A stretch of DNA of 54,450 nucleotides from Microbacterium sp. SMR1 (GTDB lineage: Bacteria > Actinomycetota > Actinomycetes > Actinomycetales > Microbacteriaceae): the NCBI RefSeq assembly GCF_003289625.1, contig NZ_QMBN01000004.1, forward strand, positions 339,397 to 393,846, read 5' to 3'. The stretch's first letter is position 1; the number at the start of each line of letters is the position of its first letter. Of this stretch, positions 26,380 to 37,072 are shown piece after piece. The position numbers were made by a program, and so were the translations under genes. The notes under the pieces were generated by a model, which saw only the letters and a list, made by a program, of their open reading frames with translations, ran no database searches and had not been told where the DNA came from.

Positions 26380-27594
26380 ATGGAACTGGGGCGGCGTTCG
26401 CGCGCGCTCGTGCGCGGTGCGTTACGCGCGCGCTCGCGGCTGCGCCGCCGGCGGTCCCGGTGGCGGTCCCTCGTCGCGCTGAGCACGGTCGTCGTGCTCG
26501 CGGCGACTGCGACCCTCGCTCCCGCGGCGGCGTCGTCCGCGTTCGCGCCTGCGGCAGTGGCCGGCCCGGCCGTGGCGCTCGGCGACCGTGTCGTGCGGCT
26601 GAGCGAGCAGGCGGAACCGGACTCGCGGGCGGTGCTGCTCGTCCACGGGTGGCTGAGCACCGTCCTCCCCGACGCCGACGGCCAGCGCTCCTACGCCCGG
26701 TCGCCGTTCGCTCGCCCGGTGCAGTGGCGCGACGGTTCCGGTGCGCCGGTGGCGCGGGGGATGACGGCGTCGCTGCAGCAGCGGCTCGAAGCGCGGCCGG
26801 GGGTCGCCGTGTACGCGTTCGACTATTCCGCGAACTCCGCCGGGTGGGTCGGCTCGACCGGTTCGGCCGACAATCTCGCCGCCGCGATCCGTTCGATAGC
26901 CGACACCGTCCACGGCCCCGTCGACGTCGTGACCCATTCGATGGGCGGGCTGGCCCTGCGGTACGCCCTGCGCGACGCCCCGGACATCGCCGCGCTCATC
27001 GGCGAGGTCGTCACGGTCGCCGCTCCCACGCAAGGCTCGGACATCGCCAATGTCGCGGTCGACATCGCCGGGGCTATCCGCGCCACGATGTCGACGGTGC
27101 CGGTGCTGCAGAACCTCGTGCTGCCCTGGATCGGCGCGGTCTGCAACAAGCAGCTCGCGGATGACGCGCGCGGCGGCTGCGATCTGCCACCCGTCATCCG
27201 GACGGGTATCGCCGCCCTCGGCCCGGCAGGTACGTCCCTGCGCGCCGGGTCGGCGGAGCTCGCCGATCTGCCCGACTGGCCGGCGGGTCTGCACGTGCAC
27301 GCGATCGCGGCGTCCGCCGTCGTCGCGATGCCGCTCCCATCGGGGAAGACCGGGGAGGCCCGCCTCGGCGACGGTCTGGTCGCCGAGACGTCCGCCCTCG
27401 CCGGAGCGGCGGACACGACGGTGGTCACATGCCGCACGGACCTCCCGCCCGGCGTCGGCGGAGTCGGGATGATCCTGTCGGGCCAGGTCGCCGCACCGCC
27501 GTTCGGCGGCGCGTGCGGGCACGACGCGGTCTTCTCCAATCTCGAGGTGGTCGACGCCGTGCTAGCAGCGTTGCGCGGGCCCGCGTCCGGCTGA
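26380..27594 (+). CDS. Secreted triacylglycerol lipase/esterase-like alpha/beta hydrolase
   Basis: A 404-residue protein with a very basic N-terminus (residues 1-30, rich in Arg), a hydrophobic signal segment (about 31-50) and an Ala-rich cleavage region. The hydrolase core has LLVHGW (oxyanion loop, about residue 88), THSMGG with nucleophile Ser187, a late LGDGLV and CGHDAVF (likely catalytic His). It resembles secreted actinobacterial lipases. Substrate unknown. The ATG at 26380 is chosen because an in-frame start upstream would precede the signal peptide with non-conserved sequence. A palindrome (GCGAGTGCTCGC, 26311-26322) lies about 60 bases upstream and might be an operator. Confidence 0.84.
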   Translation: MELGRRSRALVRGALRARSRLRRRRSRWRSLVALSTVVVLAATATLAPAAASSAFAPAAVAGPAVALGDRVVRLSEQAEPDSRAVLLVHGWLSTVLPDADGQRSYARSPFARPVQWRDGSGAPVARGMTASLQQRLEARPGVAVYAFDYSANSAGWVGSTGSADNLAAAIRSIADTVHGPVDVVTHSMGGLALRYALRDAPDIAALIGEVVTVAAPTQGSDIANVAVDIAGAIRATMSTVPVLQNLVLPWIGAVCNKQLADDARGGCDLPPVIRTGIAALGPAGTSLRAGSAELADLPDWPAGLHVHAIAASAVVAMPLPSGKTGEARLGDGLVAETSALAGAADTTVVTCRTDLPPGVGGVGMILSGQVAAPPFGGACGHDAVFSNLEVVDAVLAALRGPASG

Positions 27595-27631
27595 GCTCGA
27601 GCGCCCGGGCTCCCGATCTAGGATGGACCCC

Positions 27632-29482
<1,851 letters not shown>

Positions 29483-29507
29483 GTCCGTCGGGCTGGAAGG
29501 GGATGCC

Positions 29508-29864
29508 GTGATCGTCGGCATCGGCGTCGATCTCGTCGACGTCCCGCGCTTCGAGCGCTCGCTCGAACGCACCCCTCGCCTGCTCGACAGGCTCTTCTCG
29601 CCCGCCGAGCGCGCCCTCAAGCCCCGGTCCCTCGCGGCCCGGTACGCCGCGAAGGAGGCGCTCATCAAGGCCCTCGGCGGCTCGGAGGGCGTGCACTGGG
29701 TCGACATCGAGGTGGCGTCGGAGTCTTCGGGGCGTCCGGTCTTCGCCCTCACCGGTGAGACGGCCGCCACGGTGGCCGCACGGGGCGTGACGGCGGTGCA
29801 CCTGTCGCTCTCGCACGATGCGAACCTCGCCACCGCCTACGTGATCGCCGAGGCCGCATCGTGA
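29508..29864 (+). CDS. acpS: Holo-[acyl-carrier-protein] synthase
   Basis: A 118-residue protein with the two 4'-phosphopantetheinyl transferase signatures: GIGVDLVDVPRFE (metal-binding Asp) and RYAAKEALIKALG. It transfers phosphopantetheine from CoA to the serine of ACP for fatty acid synthesis. The GTG start at 29508 follows GGAAGGGG and lies 25 bases after glmS; its stop overlaps the alr start (GTGA). Confidence 0.95.
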   Translation: MIVGIGVDLVDVPRFERSLERTPRLLDRLFSPAERALKPRSLAARYAAKEALIKALGGSEGVHWVDIEVASESSGRPVFALTGETAATVAARGVTAVHLSLSHDANLATAYVIAEAAS

Positions 29865-30997
29865 CCGTACGCCCGCTGCGCGAAGCCCTCATCGACGTCG
29901 AGGCGATCGAGCACAACGTCCGTCATCTGCGGCGTCTCGTCCAGACCGAGATCATCGCCGTCGTGAAAGCCGATGGTTACGGGCACGGCGCCGTGCGTGC
30001 GGCGACCGCGGCCCTGTCGGGTGGCGCGACGCGACTCGGCGTGGCGGACATCGCCGAGGCCGTCGCCCTGCGCCGAGCGGGAATCACCGCACCCATCGTC
30101 GCGTGGCTGCACGCGCCCGGCGCGGATTTCCGCGAGGCGGCCGAGCACGGCGTCGAGCTCGGGATCTCGAGCTTCGCGCAGCTGCAGGCCGCCGCGGCGG
30201 CAGCGTCCGTCGGGCGCTCCGTCGGTGTGCACCTCAAGGTGGAGACAGGGCTCGGGCGCAACGGCGTCGAGCCGCGCGAGTGGCAGCGCGTCTGCGCGGA
30301 GGCGGCGAGACTCGAGCGCATCGGCCAGCTGCGCGTCATCGGCGTCTTCAGTCACCTCTCCAACACGAGCATCGAGGACGACCGCGCCGCGCTCGCCCGA
30401 TTCCACGACGCTCTCGCTGAGGCGAGCGCGGCGGGGGTGCATCCGCCGCTGCGCCACATCGCCGCGTCGAACGCGGCGATCGCGCTGCCCGAGACGCGGC
30501 TGAACTGCGTCCGCCTGGGGCTCGCGATCTACGGACTCTCTCCGCTTCCGGGTCGCTCCTCGGCAGACCTCGGGCTGCGGCCGGCGATGACCCTGCGCAC
30601 CTCGGTCGCCGCGGTGCGACGCGTGCCGGCCGGCCAAGGCGTGTCCTACGGCTACACGCACCGCACCGCGTCCGAGACGACGCTCGCCCTGGTCCCGCTC
30701 GGCTATGCCGACGGCGTGCCCCGGCAGGCCTCCGGCCGCGGGCCGGTGGTCATCGGCGGCCGGCGGTTCACGGTCTCGGGCCGGATCGCGATGGACCAGT
30801 TCGTCGTCGACGTCGGTGACGCCGACGTCTCGATCGGCGACGAGGTCGTGCTCTTCGGCGACCCTACGCTGGGTTTTCCGGCCGCCGCCGACTGGGGTGA
30901 TGCTGCGGACACGATCGATTACGAGATCGTCACCCGTATCGGCCCGCGGGTGCACCGCACGGCGGTATCGTCCGAGATGACGGGAGGCCTGCGATGA
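29861..30997 (+). CDS. alr: Alanine racemase
   Basis: The 378-residue PLP enzyme has the catalytic Lys36 in AVVKADGYGHG, the LKVETGLGRNG strand, and the second catalytic Tyr in GVSYGYTHRT. It interconverts L- and D-alanine for peptidoglycan. It starts within the acpS stop and its own stop overlaps tsaE (ATGA), so the operon is tightly coupled. Confidence 0.96.
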   Translation: MTVRPLREALIDVEAIEHNVRHLRRLVQTEIIAVVKADGYGHGAVRAATAALSGGATRLGVADIAEAVALRRAGITAPIVAWLHAPGADFREAAEHGVELGISSFAQLQAAAAAASVGRSVGVHLKVETGLGRNGVEPREWQRVCAEAARLERIGQLRVIGVFSHLSNTSIEDDRAALARFHDALAEASAAGVHPPLRHIAASNAAIALPETRLNCVRLGLAIYGLSPLPGRSSADLGLRPAMTLRTSVAAVRRVPAGQGVSYGYTHRTASETTLALVPLGYADGVPRQASGRGPVVIGGRRFTVSGRIAMDQFVVDVGDADVSIGDEVVLFGDPTLGFPAAADWGDAADTIDYEIVTRIGPRVHRTAVSSEMTGGLR

Positions 30998-31497
30998 GCG
31001 GAATGGACGACTACCTCGGCGAACGCGAGGTGACCTCGGCCGACGAGATGGAGGCCTGGGGGAGGGAGATCGGATCGCGGCTCCGCGCCGGCGATCTCGT
31101 CGTCCTCACCGGGCCTCTCGGCGCCGGCAAGACGACGCTGACCCGGGGGATCGGCGCCGGCCTCGGCGTCCGCGGACCGATCCAGAGTCCGACCTTCGTC
31201 ATCGCACGCACCCACCCCTCGCTCGTCGACGGTCCGCCGCTGATCCACGTCGACGCCTACCGCCTGGGGTCCCCGGAGGAGCTGTCGGACCTCGATCTCG
31301 ACCTGGACGCCAGTGTCACGATCGTCGAGTGGGGACACGGCATGGTCGACGGTCTTCGCGACAGCTGGTGGGAGATCGAGCTCGAGCGGGGCTGGAGCGG
31401 CACCGGGCTCGACAACGCCTGCGGCACGAGCGGCCCGGCGGCAGCGGAGATGGCCGACGCGGCCCCGCGCCTCGTGACGGTCACGCGACGCCCCTGA
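30994..31497 (+). CDS. tsaE: tRNA threonylcarbamoyladenosine biosynthesis ATPase TsaE
   Basis: A 167-residue protein with the P-loop GPLGAGKTT (Lys46), SPTFVIARTH (switch region), HVDAYRLGSPEEL and VEWGHGM, all typical of TsaE. It is the ATPase of the t6A37 tRNA modification complex with TsaB and TsaD, both encoded just downstream. A 35-residue tail after ELERGW is Ala/Gly-rich and not part of the core fold. Confidence 0.95.
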   Translation: MSGMDDYLGEREVTSADEMEAWGREIGSRLRAGDLVVLTGPLGAGKTTLTRGIGAGLGVRGPIQSPTFVIARTHPSLVDGPPLIHVDAYRLGSPEELSDLDLDLDASVTIVEWGHGMVDGLRDSWWEIELERGWSGTGLDNACGTSGPAAAEMADAAPRLVTVTRRP

Positions 31498-31533
31498 GCG
31501 CGAGGCCGCACGGCCCGGGCTACCCTGGGTGAC

Positions 31534-32196
31534 GTGATTCTGGGCATCGACACCTCGATCGGCACGGCCGTCGCGATCGTCGACCCCGCGGGCCGTGTCC
31601 TCGCCGAGGTCGTCAGCCGCGACCCCCGCGGTCACGCCGAGGTCATCGGCGATCTGCTCGTGCGCGTCTTCCGCGAAGCGGGGGTCGACCCCGTCGAGAT
31701 CACGGCCGTCGCCGCAGGCATGGGGCCGGGTCCGTTCACGGGACTGCGGGTCGGGATCGCGGCCGCGCGGGCGTTCGCCCTCGGGCGCGGCGTCCCCCTG
31801 ATCGCGGTCGCGAGCCACGATGCGGCGGCGCGCGCACACGTCGATCCCGCGTACGCCACCGCCGGCGCGGCTCCCGTCGAGGGCGAGCCGGTCGCGATCG
31901 TGACCGATGCCCGCCGTCGCGAGGTCGCCGTCTCGATCTATCGCGTCGAACGGGGGATGCCGGTGCGCCTCACCGACGCGCATCTCGTGCCGCGCGCGTC
32001 GACCGAGCCCCTCGCCCTGTTCGGAGCTCCGGCCTCCGAGCTGCCGGAGACGACATCCATCAGTGCCGCAGCCCTCGCCCGGATCGCGGCCGAACGGCTG
32101 TCCGCCGGCGCCGCCGACGCGTCGGCCGCCGAGCCCCTGTACCTCCGCGCCCCGGACGTGACGGTGCCGGCCGGACCGAAGAAGGTGGGCACGTGA
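31534..32196 (+). CDS. tsaB: tRNA threonylcarbamoyladenosine biosynthesis protein TsaB
   Basis: The 220-residue ASKHA-fold protein begins ILGIDTSIGTAVAIVD and has MGPGPFTGLRVGIAAARAFA, the signature of TsaB (YeaZ). It lacks the metal-binding His pair of TsaD and acts as its scaffold partner. Start GTG at 31534; its stop overlaps the rimI start by 4 bp. Confidence 0.94.
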   Translation: MILGIDTSIGTAVAIVDPAGRVLAEVVSRDPRGHAEVIGDLLVRVFREAGVDPVEITAVAAGMGPGPFTGLRVGIAAARAFALGRGVPLIAVASHDAAARAHVDPAYATAGAAPVEGEPVAIVTDARRREVAVSIYRVERGMPVRLTDAHLVPRASTEPLALFGAPASELPETTSISAAALARIAAERLSAGAADASAAEPLYLRAPDVTVPAGPKKVGT

Positions 32197-32660
32197 GCCT
32201 GCGGACCGCGACCGGTGACGACCTCGACGCGATCATGGCGCTCGAGCAGGCGTCGTTCCCCACCGATGCGTGGAGCCGCACCGCCATGTCCGCAGAGCTC
32301 GCCTCGCCGCACGGGCGCTACCTCGTCGACGTCGAGGACGATCGCGTCGTCGGTTACGGCGGTGTCCGGTCGGTGCGGGGCGCGGATGACGCCGACATCC
32401 AGACCATCGCCCTCGAACCGTCCCGGCGCGGCACCGGTCGCGGCCGAACCCTGCTGCGGGCGCTCATCGCCGAAGCCCGCGACCGCGGCGCTCGCGAGCT
32501 CTTCCTCGAGGTGCGCGCTGACAACCCCGTCGCCCAAGCGCTCTACGTCTCGGAGGGGTTCGTCGAGATCGCCCGCCGTCCGCGGTACTACCAGCCCGAC
32601 GACGTCGACGCGATCATCATGCAGCTGAACCTCCGCGGTGAGGGAGGGACCGACCGGTGA
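32193..32660 (+). CDS. rimI: Ribosomal-protein-alanine N-acetyltransferase, GNAT family
   Basis: A 155-residue GNAT enzyme with the acetyl-CoA-binding motif RRGTGRG and the conserved C-terminal strand pattern [19 protein letters not shown]. RimI acetylates the N-terminus of ribosomal protein S18, and in actinobacteria it may act more broadly. Position between tsaB and tsaD, with 4-bp overlaps on both sides, is the standard arrangement. Confidence 0.93.
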   Translation: MSLRTATGDDLDAIMALEQASFPTDAWSRTAMSAELASPHGRYLVDVEDDRVVGYGGVRSVRGADDADIQTIALEPSRRGTGRGRTLLRALIAEARDRGARELFLEVRADNPVAQALYVSEGFVEIARRPRYYQPDDVDAIIMQLNLRGEGGTDR

Positions 32661-33724
32661 CCACCGACCTGACCCGCTCCGAACCCCTCGTGCTGGGGAT
32701 CGAGACCAGCTGCGACGAGACCGGCATCGGCATCGTCCGGGGGCGCACGCTGCTGTCGAACACGATCGCGAGCTCGATGGCCGAGCATGCCCGTTACGGC
32801 GGCGTCGTGCCCGAGGTCGCCGCGCGCGCCCACCTCGAGGCGCTCCAGCCGGCGATCGAGGCCGCCGTGGCCGAAGCGGGTGTCTCGCTGCAGGAGCTCG
32901 ACGCGGTCGCCGTCACGAGCGGCCCAGGGCTGGCCGGCGCGCTCATGGTCGGCGTCGGGGCTGCGAAGGCCCTCGCCGTGTCGCTCGGGAAGCCGCTCTA
33001 CGCGGTCAACCATCTGGTCGGTCACATCGCGGCCGACATCCTGACCGGTGACGACGTCGAGTACCCGACCGTCGCCCTCCTGGTCAGCGGCGGACACACC
33101 TCGCTCCTCCTCGTCCGCGATCTGGTCTCCGACGTCGAGATGCTCGGCGAGACGATGGATGACGCCGCCGGCGAGGCCTTCGACAAGATCGCCCGCATCC
33201 TCGGTCTGCCCTACCCCGGGGGCCCCGAGATCGATCGCGCCGCAGCCAGCGGCGACCCCGACGCCATCCGATTCCCGCGCGGACTCTCCCGAGCGTCCGA
33301 CCTGGCCGCGCACCGGTACGACTTCTCCTTCTCCGGGCTGAAGACCGCCGTGGCGCGCTGGATCGAGCAGTGCGAGGCGGCGGGCGAGTCCGTGCCCGTC
33401 GCCGACGTCGCGGCATCCTTCCGCGAAGCGGTCGTCGACGTCCTCGTGACCAAGGCGCTCGACGCGTGCGCGCAGCACGGCGTGCCCCGGCTGCTCCTCG
33501 GCGGCGGCGTGATCGCCAATCGCCGGCTGCGCGAGGTCGCGCTCGAACGAGCCGCCGCCGCGGGCGTCGCGGTGCGCATCCCGCCGCTGAGCCTGTGCAC
33601 CGACAACGGGGCGATGATCGCTGCGCTCGCCGCCGAGCTCATCTCCTCGGGCGCCGAGCCGTCGACCCTCTCGTTCGGCGCCGACTCGACGCTTCCGGTC
33701 ACCGAGATCCAGGTACGCGGGTGA
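32657..33724 (+). CDS. tsaD: tRNA threonylcarbamoyltransferase TsaD
   Basis: The 355-residue catalytic subunit of t6A synthesis. [15 protein letters not shown] is the N-terminal phosphate loop, NHLVGH gives the metal-binding pair His119/His123, and [35 protein letters not shown] and [13 protein letters not shown] follow. All are strongly conserved. It transfers the threonylcarbamoyl group to A37 of ANN-reading tRNAs. GTG start within the rimI stop. Confidence 0.97.
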   Translation: MTTDLTRSEPLVLGIETSCDETGIGIVRGRTLLSNTIASSMAEHARYGGVVPEVAARAHLEALQPAIEAAVAEAGVSLQELDAVAVTSGPGLAGALMVGVGAAKALAVSLGKPLYAVNHLVGHIAADILTGDDVEYPTVALLVSGGHTSLLLVRDLVSDVEMLGETMDDAAGEAFDKIARILGLPYPGGPEIDRAAASGDPDAIRFPRGLSRASDLAAHRYDFSFSGLKTAVARWIEQCEAAGESVPVADVAASFREAVVDVLVTKALDACAQHGVPRLLLGGGVIANRRLREVALERAAAAGVAVRIPPLSLCTDNGAMIAALAAELISSGAEPSTLSFGADSTLPVTEIQVRG

Positions 33725-34182
33725 GCGACGACCGTCGGCGCAGTCGGCGCCCCGCCGTGGCAGCGCCGACGGATGACGTCGCGTCGGCTCCCGAGGCCGC
33801 GAGGCTTCCAGGCGAGCACCGCGGCGGGTTCCAGCGCGAGTTCACGCAGCCGACACCGCTGCTGAGCAGCCCCGAGGTCGGCCCGCGCGCCGAGCCCGCT
33901 GCGTCGCAGCCGCGCGTCGAGTGGGCCCCGGCGCCCGAAATTCTGCCGCGGTCGGGGGCGTGGGCGCTGGCCCTGGCGATCGTGGCGCTCGTACTGTCGC
34001 TGTTCGTCGGGTGGGCGTTCCCGCTGGGTATCGCAGCGGTCGTGATGGCGGTGCTGGCGCTGCGCCGACCGTGGGAGCGTCGCGGGGTCGCGGTGTGGGC
34101 GCTCGGCCTCGCCGCGTTGTCGATCCTCTACAGCGCGGGCTGGCTCGTCTGGGCGGCGGCTCAGGCCGGGCTGCTGGACTGA
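33721..34182 (+). CDS. DUF4190-like small membrane protein
   Basis: A 153-residue protein starting at a GTG that overlaps the tsaD stop. The first 75 residues are charged, Pro/Ala-rich and probably disordered. Two transmembrane helices follow (about residues 80-105 and 115-140) joined by a short basic loop (RRPWERRG), as in DUF4190-type proteins of actinobacteria. Function unknown; likely the last gene of the glmS operon. Its 3' end overlaps the convergent methyltransferase gene by 22 bp. Confidence 0.75.
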   Translation: MSDDRRRSRRPAVAAPTDDVASAPEAARLPGEHRGGFQREFTQPTPLLSSPEVGPRAEPAASQPRVEWAPAPEILPRSGAWALALAIVALVLSLFVGWAFPLGIAAVVMAVLALRRPWERRGVAVWALGLAALSILYSAGWLVWAAAQAGLLD

Positions 34183-35399
34183 GCCCCGTCGCCGGGGTGG
34201 CCCTCACCGTCCTCGACGCGGTCGGCGAGGACGGCCACCCGGCGGTCTCCGACGCGCGTGAGGAAGAGGGTCGCCGACGCGGTCCCCGACAGGCTCAGCT
34301 TCTTGCGGAACTGCGCAGGATCGATGTCGACCCCGCGCTTCTTGATCTCCAGGATGCCGATCCCTGCGCGCTTGAGCGCGGCGCCGATCTCGCGGGTCTT
34401 CAGCGGCAGGACCTCGCGCACCCGGAACGTCGTCGCGAACGCGCTGGTACGCCCCGTGTCGGAGGTCATGTACGCCGTGCCGCCGGCGAGCATCCCCGCG
34501 TCGAGGGAGCGGGCCACGTCGCCGATCAGTCGAGCGCGGATGACGGCGCCGTCGGGCTCGTGCAGGTAGGCGCCCAGATCGCGCGGATCGACATCCGGAG
34601 CATCATCGGCGGCGGTGAGCTCGGCGGCACGATCGCCGCGGATCACGAGGGCGGACCGCCGTACGCCCGGGCGAGCGAGAGCGCCCCACCACAGGACGAG
34701 CTCGATCGTCGAGCCGTCCGCGCTGATCCACTGCGCCTCGCCGTCGGCGGGAAGGTCGTCGCGGTCGAACGCAGGGCCGAGCTTGATGCCCGTCGGCATC
34801 CGACCTGCGAGGTCGAAGGCCCACTCGAGCGACGGCGTGTAGTCGGATGCCGCGATGCGCCGCGTCTCGCTGTGGCCCGAGGTGCGGCGAGCGGGGTCGA
34901 GCCAGACGGCATCGACGCCGTCGAGATCGGTCTCCTCCGCCCGCCCGTGGCGCACGCGAGCGGCTGCACCGAACGGGGCGAGGTTGTAGGCGGCCAGGGC
35001 GGCGGTGATCTCGTCTGCGTCGACGGCCAGGACCTCGAGTCCGATGCCGGCGAAGCCGAGCGAGTCGCCGCCGATGCCGCAGCCGAGGTCGGCGACGCGG
35101 GCGATGCCGGCATCGCGGAACCTGCCGGCGTGGCGGGCAGCGACAGCGAGACGCGTAGCCTGCTCGAGGCCGGCCCGGGTGAACAGCATCCGATCGGCGA
35201 ACGGACCGAACTTCGCCCGCGCGCGCTCGCGCAGCCGCGCTTGCCCGACGACGGCCGACACGAGGTCGGGGGAGAGACCCTCGCGTCGCAGCCGCGACAC
35301 CGCCGACGCGGCATCCGCCGTCGACGAGATCCGGAGGGAGTCGACCAGTCGGAGTCCCTCAGGGGTCAGCAACGCGGAGAGCTCGGCGTGATCCACCAC
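34161..35399 (-). CDS. Class I SAM-dependent methyltransferase with THUMP-like C-terminal domain
   Basis: A 412-residue protein. An N-terminal helical part (with LRREGLSPDLVSAVVGQARL) precedes a Rossmann methyltransferase domain: VADLGCGIGGDSLGFA (SAM loop, about residues 104-119), VLAVDADE and AVWLDPARRT, the DPxR motif near residue 170. The C-terminal region (LPLKTREIGAALKRAGIGIL and EIKKRGVDIDPAQFRKKL) resembles the THUMP-like domain of this family, suggesting an RNA substrate. The exact target is unknown. It is divergent from groES with the CIRCE elements between. Confidence 0.85.
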   Translation of the reverse strand: MVDHAELSALLTPEGLRLVDSLRISSTADAASAVSRLRREGLSPDLVSAVVGQARLRERARAKFGPFADRMLFTRAGLEQATRLAVAARHAGRFRDAGIARVADLGCGIGGDSLGFAGIGLEVLAVDADEITAALAAYNLAPFGAAARVRHGRAEETDLDGVDAVWLDPARRTSGHSETRRIAASDYTPSLEWAFDLAGRMPTGIKLGPAFDRDDLPADGEAQWISADGSTIELVLWWGALARPGVRRSALVIRGDRAAELTAADDAPDVDPRDLGAYLHEPDGAVIRARLIGDVARSLDAGMLAGGTAYMTSDTGRTSAFATTFRVREVLPLKTREIGAALKRAGIGILEIKKRGVDIDPAQFRKKLSLSGTASATLFLTRVGDRRVAVLADRVEDGEGHPGDGAQSSSPA

Positions 35400-35431
35400 G
35401 ACAGCCTACGCGGGGCGGCGCGGCCGGTTCA

Positions 35432-35470
35432 GGGACGTTGGCACTCGCGTTGCGTGAGTGCCAACGTCCC
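35432..35470. promoter_or_regulatory. CIRCE element 1 (HrcA operator) with extended arms
   Basis: TTGGCACTC-N9-GAGTGCCAA (35438-35464) matches the HrcA operator consensus. The palindrome extends outward to perfect 15-bp arms (GGGACGTTGGCACTC and its complement). It lies about 70 bases before the groES start and also within 40 bases of the divergent methyltransferase start at 35399. Confidence 0.92.
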
Positions 35471-35483
35471 CCTAGACTCGGAG

Positions 35484-35510
35484 TTGGCACTCTCAGGGTG
35501 AGATTGCCAA
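35484..35510. promoter_or_regulatory. CIRCE element 2 (HrcA operator)
   Basis: TTGGCACTC-N9-GATTGCCAA has one mismatch from a perfect CIRCE. It starts 46 bp after element 1 and ends 28 bases before the groES GTG. Tandem CIRCE sites are typical for class I heat-shock control by HrcA. Confidence 0.88.
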
Positions 35511-35538
35511 CAAGTCTTGTCGAAGAAAGAGGTAGACC

Positions 35539-35835
35539 GTGTCGGTTTCCATCAAGCCGCTCGAGGACCGCATCGTCATCAAGCAGGTCGAGGCCGAGCA
35601 GACCACTGCGAGTGGTCTGGTCATCCCCGACACCGCCAAGGAGAAGCCCCAGGAGGGCGAGGTCGTGGCGGTCGGCCCCGGCCGCATCGATGACAACGGC
35701 AACCGTGTTCCGCTCGACGTCGCCGTCGGCGACCGCGTGATCTACAGCAAGTACGGCGGAACCGAGGTCAAGTTCGGCGCTGACGAGTTCCTCGTGCTCT
35801 CGGCCCGCGACGTCCTCGCCGTCGTCGTCCGCTGA
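35539..35835 (+). CDS. groES: Co-chaperonin GroES (Cpn10)
   Basis: A 98-residue protein with [11 protein letters not shown] at the start, the mobile loop [21 protein letters not shown], and [12 protein letters not shown]. It caps the GroEL chamber during folding. The GTG follows AAAGAGG. No groEL gene follows; a terminator does, so groES stands alone and groEL must lie elsewhere, as in several actinobacteria. Confidence 0.97.
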   Translation: MSVSIKPLEDRIVIKQVEAEQTTASGLVIPDTAKEKPQEGEVVAVGPGRIDDNGNRVPLDVAVGDRVIYSKYGGTEVKFGADEFLVLSARDVLAVVVR

Positions 35836-35850
35836 CGCAGAGCTCTTCCA

Positions 35851-35883
35851 CGAAGGCCCGGGTGCATCGCATCCGGGCCTTCG
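35851..35883 (+). terminator. Terminator after groES
   Basis: CGAAGGCCCGG (35851-35861) and CCGGGCCTTCG (35873-35883) form a perfect 11-bp stem, starting 15 bases after the groES stop. Confidence 0.78.
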
Positions 35884-35957
35884 TCATGGCAGGAGGGCGG
35901 CGGCGGATGGCAGTCCGTCGTGGCCTCGCCGTGTCATGACCGTCCTATGCTTGGCTC

Positions 35958-36899
35958 GTGACACCCCTCGATCCCGCCCGTGAACGCTCGCTCGGCGGGA
36001 TCTACGCTTTCTCGGCGTACGTGCTCTGGGGCTTCATGCCCCTCTACTTCCTCACGCTCGCCCCGATGGGGCCGTTCGAGGTCGTGTCGTGGCGCATCCT
36101 GTTCTCGCTGGTGTTCTGCGCGATCCTCCTCACGGTGCTCCGGGCCTGGGGCAAGCTGATCGCGATCCTGCGCACGCCGCGCCTGGTGCTGTGGACCATC
36201 GTGGCTGGGCTGCTCATCTACGTGAACTGGCAGGTCTTCCTCATCAGCACCCTCACGGGGCACGTGATCGAGGGGAGCCTCGGGTACTTCATCAACCCGA
36301 TCGTCACGGTGCTCCTCGGCGTCCTCGTCCTGAAGGAGCGGCTGCGGGTGGCCCAGTGGGTCGCGATCGGCATCGCCGCCGTCGCGGTCGGCGTCATCGT
36401 CATCGGCTACGGGGCCTTCCCGTGGATCGCCCTGACCCTCGCCGCGAGCTTCGGCACCTACGGACTGGTCAAGAAGCAGATCGGGCCCTCGGTCGACGCC
36501 GTCAGCGGCCTGACCCTCGAGTCGCTCTGGCTGGCGCCCGTCGCGATCGTGCAGGCGATCATCGTCGCGGTCACCGGCGGGCTCGTGTTCGGCTCGGTCA
36601 GCCCCGGCCACACCGCGCTGGTCACCCTCGCCGGGGTCGTCACCGCCGTGCCCCTGCTGTTCTTCGCCGCCGGCGCCCGTCGCAGCAGCCTCACGGTGAT
36701 CGGCCTGCTGCAGTTCGTCGCGCCGATCCTGCAGTTCATCACGGGAGCCTGGATCCTCGGCGAGCCGATGCCTCTCGAGCGCTGGATCGGCTTCGGGCTC
36801 GTCTGGCTCGCCCTCGTCGTGCTCAGCGTCGACTCGCTGCGCGCCGCTCGTCGTCCGAAACGCGTCGACGAGGCATCCGACGTCGCCCCCGTCGTCTGA
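35958..36899 (+). CDS. rarD: EamA-family transporter RarD
   Basis: A 313-residue protein with ten hydrophobic segments arranged as two EamA halves. LWGFMPLYFLTLAPMGPFEVVSWRI-type N-terminal sequence (split here at LAP) and NWQVFLISTLTGHVIEGSLG in the middle are typical of RarD. The substrate of RarD proteins is unproven, with chloramphenicol sensitivity the named phenotype in other bacteria. GTG start at 35958. A single gene between two terminator-bounded units. Confidence 0.9.
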   Translation: MTPLDPARERSLGGIYAFSAYVLWGFMPLYFLTLAPMGPFEVVSWRILFSLVFCAILLTVLRAWGKLIAILRTPRLVLWTIVAGLLIYVNWQVFLISTLTGHVIEGSLGYFINPIVTVLLGVLVLKERLRVAQWVAIGIAAVAVGVIVIGYGAFPWIALTLAASFGTYGLVKKQIGPSVDAVSGLTLESLWLAPVAIVQAIIVAVTGGLVFGSVSPGHTALVTLAGVVTAVPLLFFAAGARRSSLTVIGLLQFVAPILQFITGAWILGEPMPLERWIGFGLVWLALVVLSVDSLRAARRPKRVDEASDVAPVV

Positions 36900-36949
36900 C
36901 GTGGCACCGGTCCCACGCGCGTCATCGCGCGAGACGCGGCGGGCCGGAA

Positions 36950-36981
36950 GTAACGATTAGGTCGCGTAACAGACCGTTAAC
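36950..36981 (+). promoter_or_regulatory. Candidate GlnR-type nitrogen-control box
   Basis: Half-sites GTAAC (36950-36954), GTAAC (36966-36970) and TTAAC (36977-36981) lie upstream of the amino-acid-binding protein gene. The last two match the spacing gTnAC-n6-nnAAC of GlnR boxes in actinobacteria. Assigned by eye; no regulator gene is in the window. Confidence 0.35.
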
Positions 36982-37072
36982 ACATCGCAACATCCCTGAT
37001 GCAGCGGCACCACTAGGTTTGACCCAACCTCGCGGGGCTTCGGTGCCGCGTTCCCACTCATCAAGGAGCACA

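Noticed and set aside
33370..34182. A 270-codon version of the small membrane protein starting inside tsaD
   Set aside because: The first 117 codons lie inside tsaD in another frame and are Arg-rich; the GTG at 33721 overlapping the tsaD stop fits operon structure.
35539..35835. groES as the first gene of a groESL operon
   Set aside because: A terminator follows at 35851 and the next gene is rarD.
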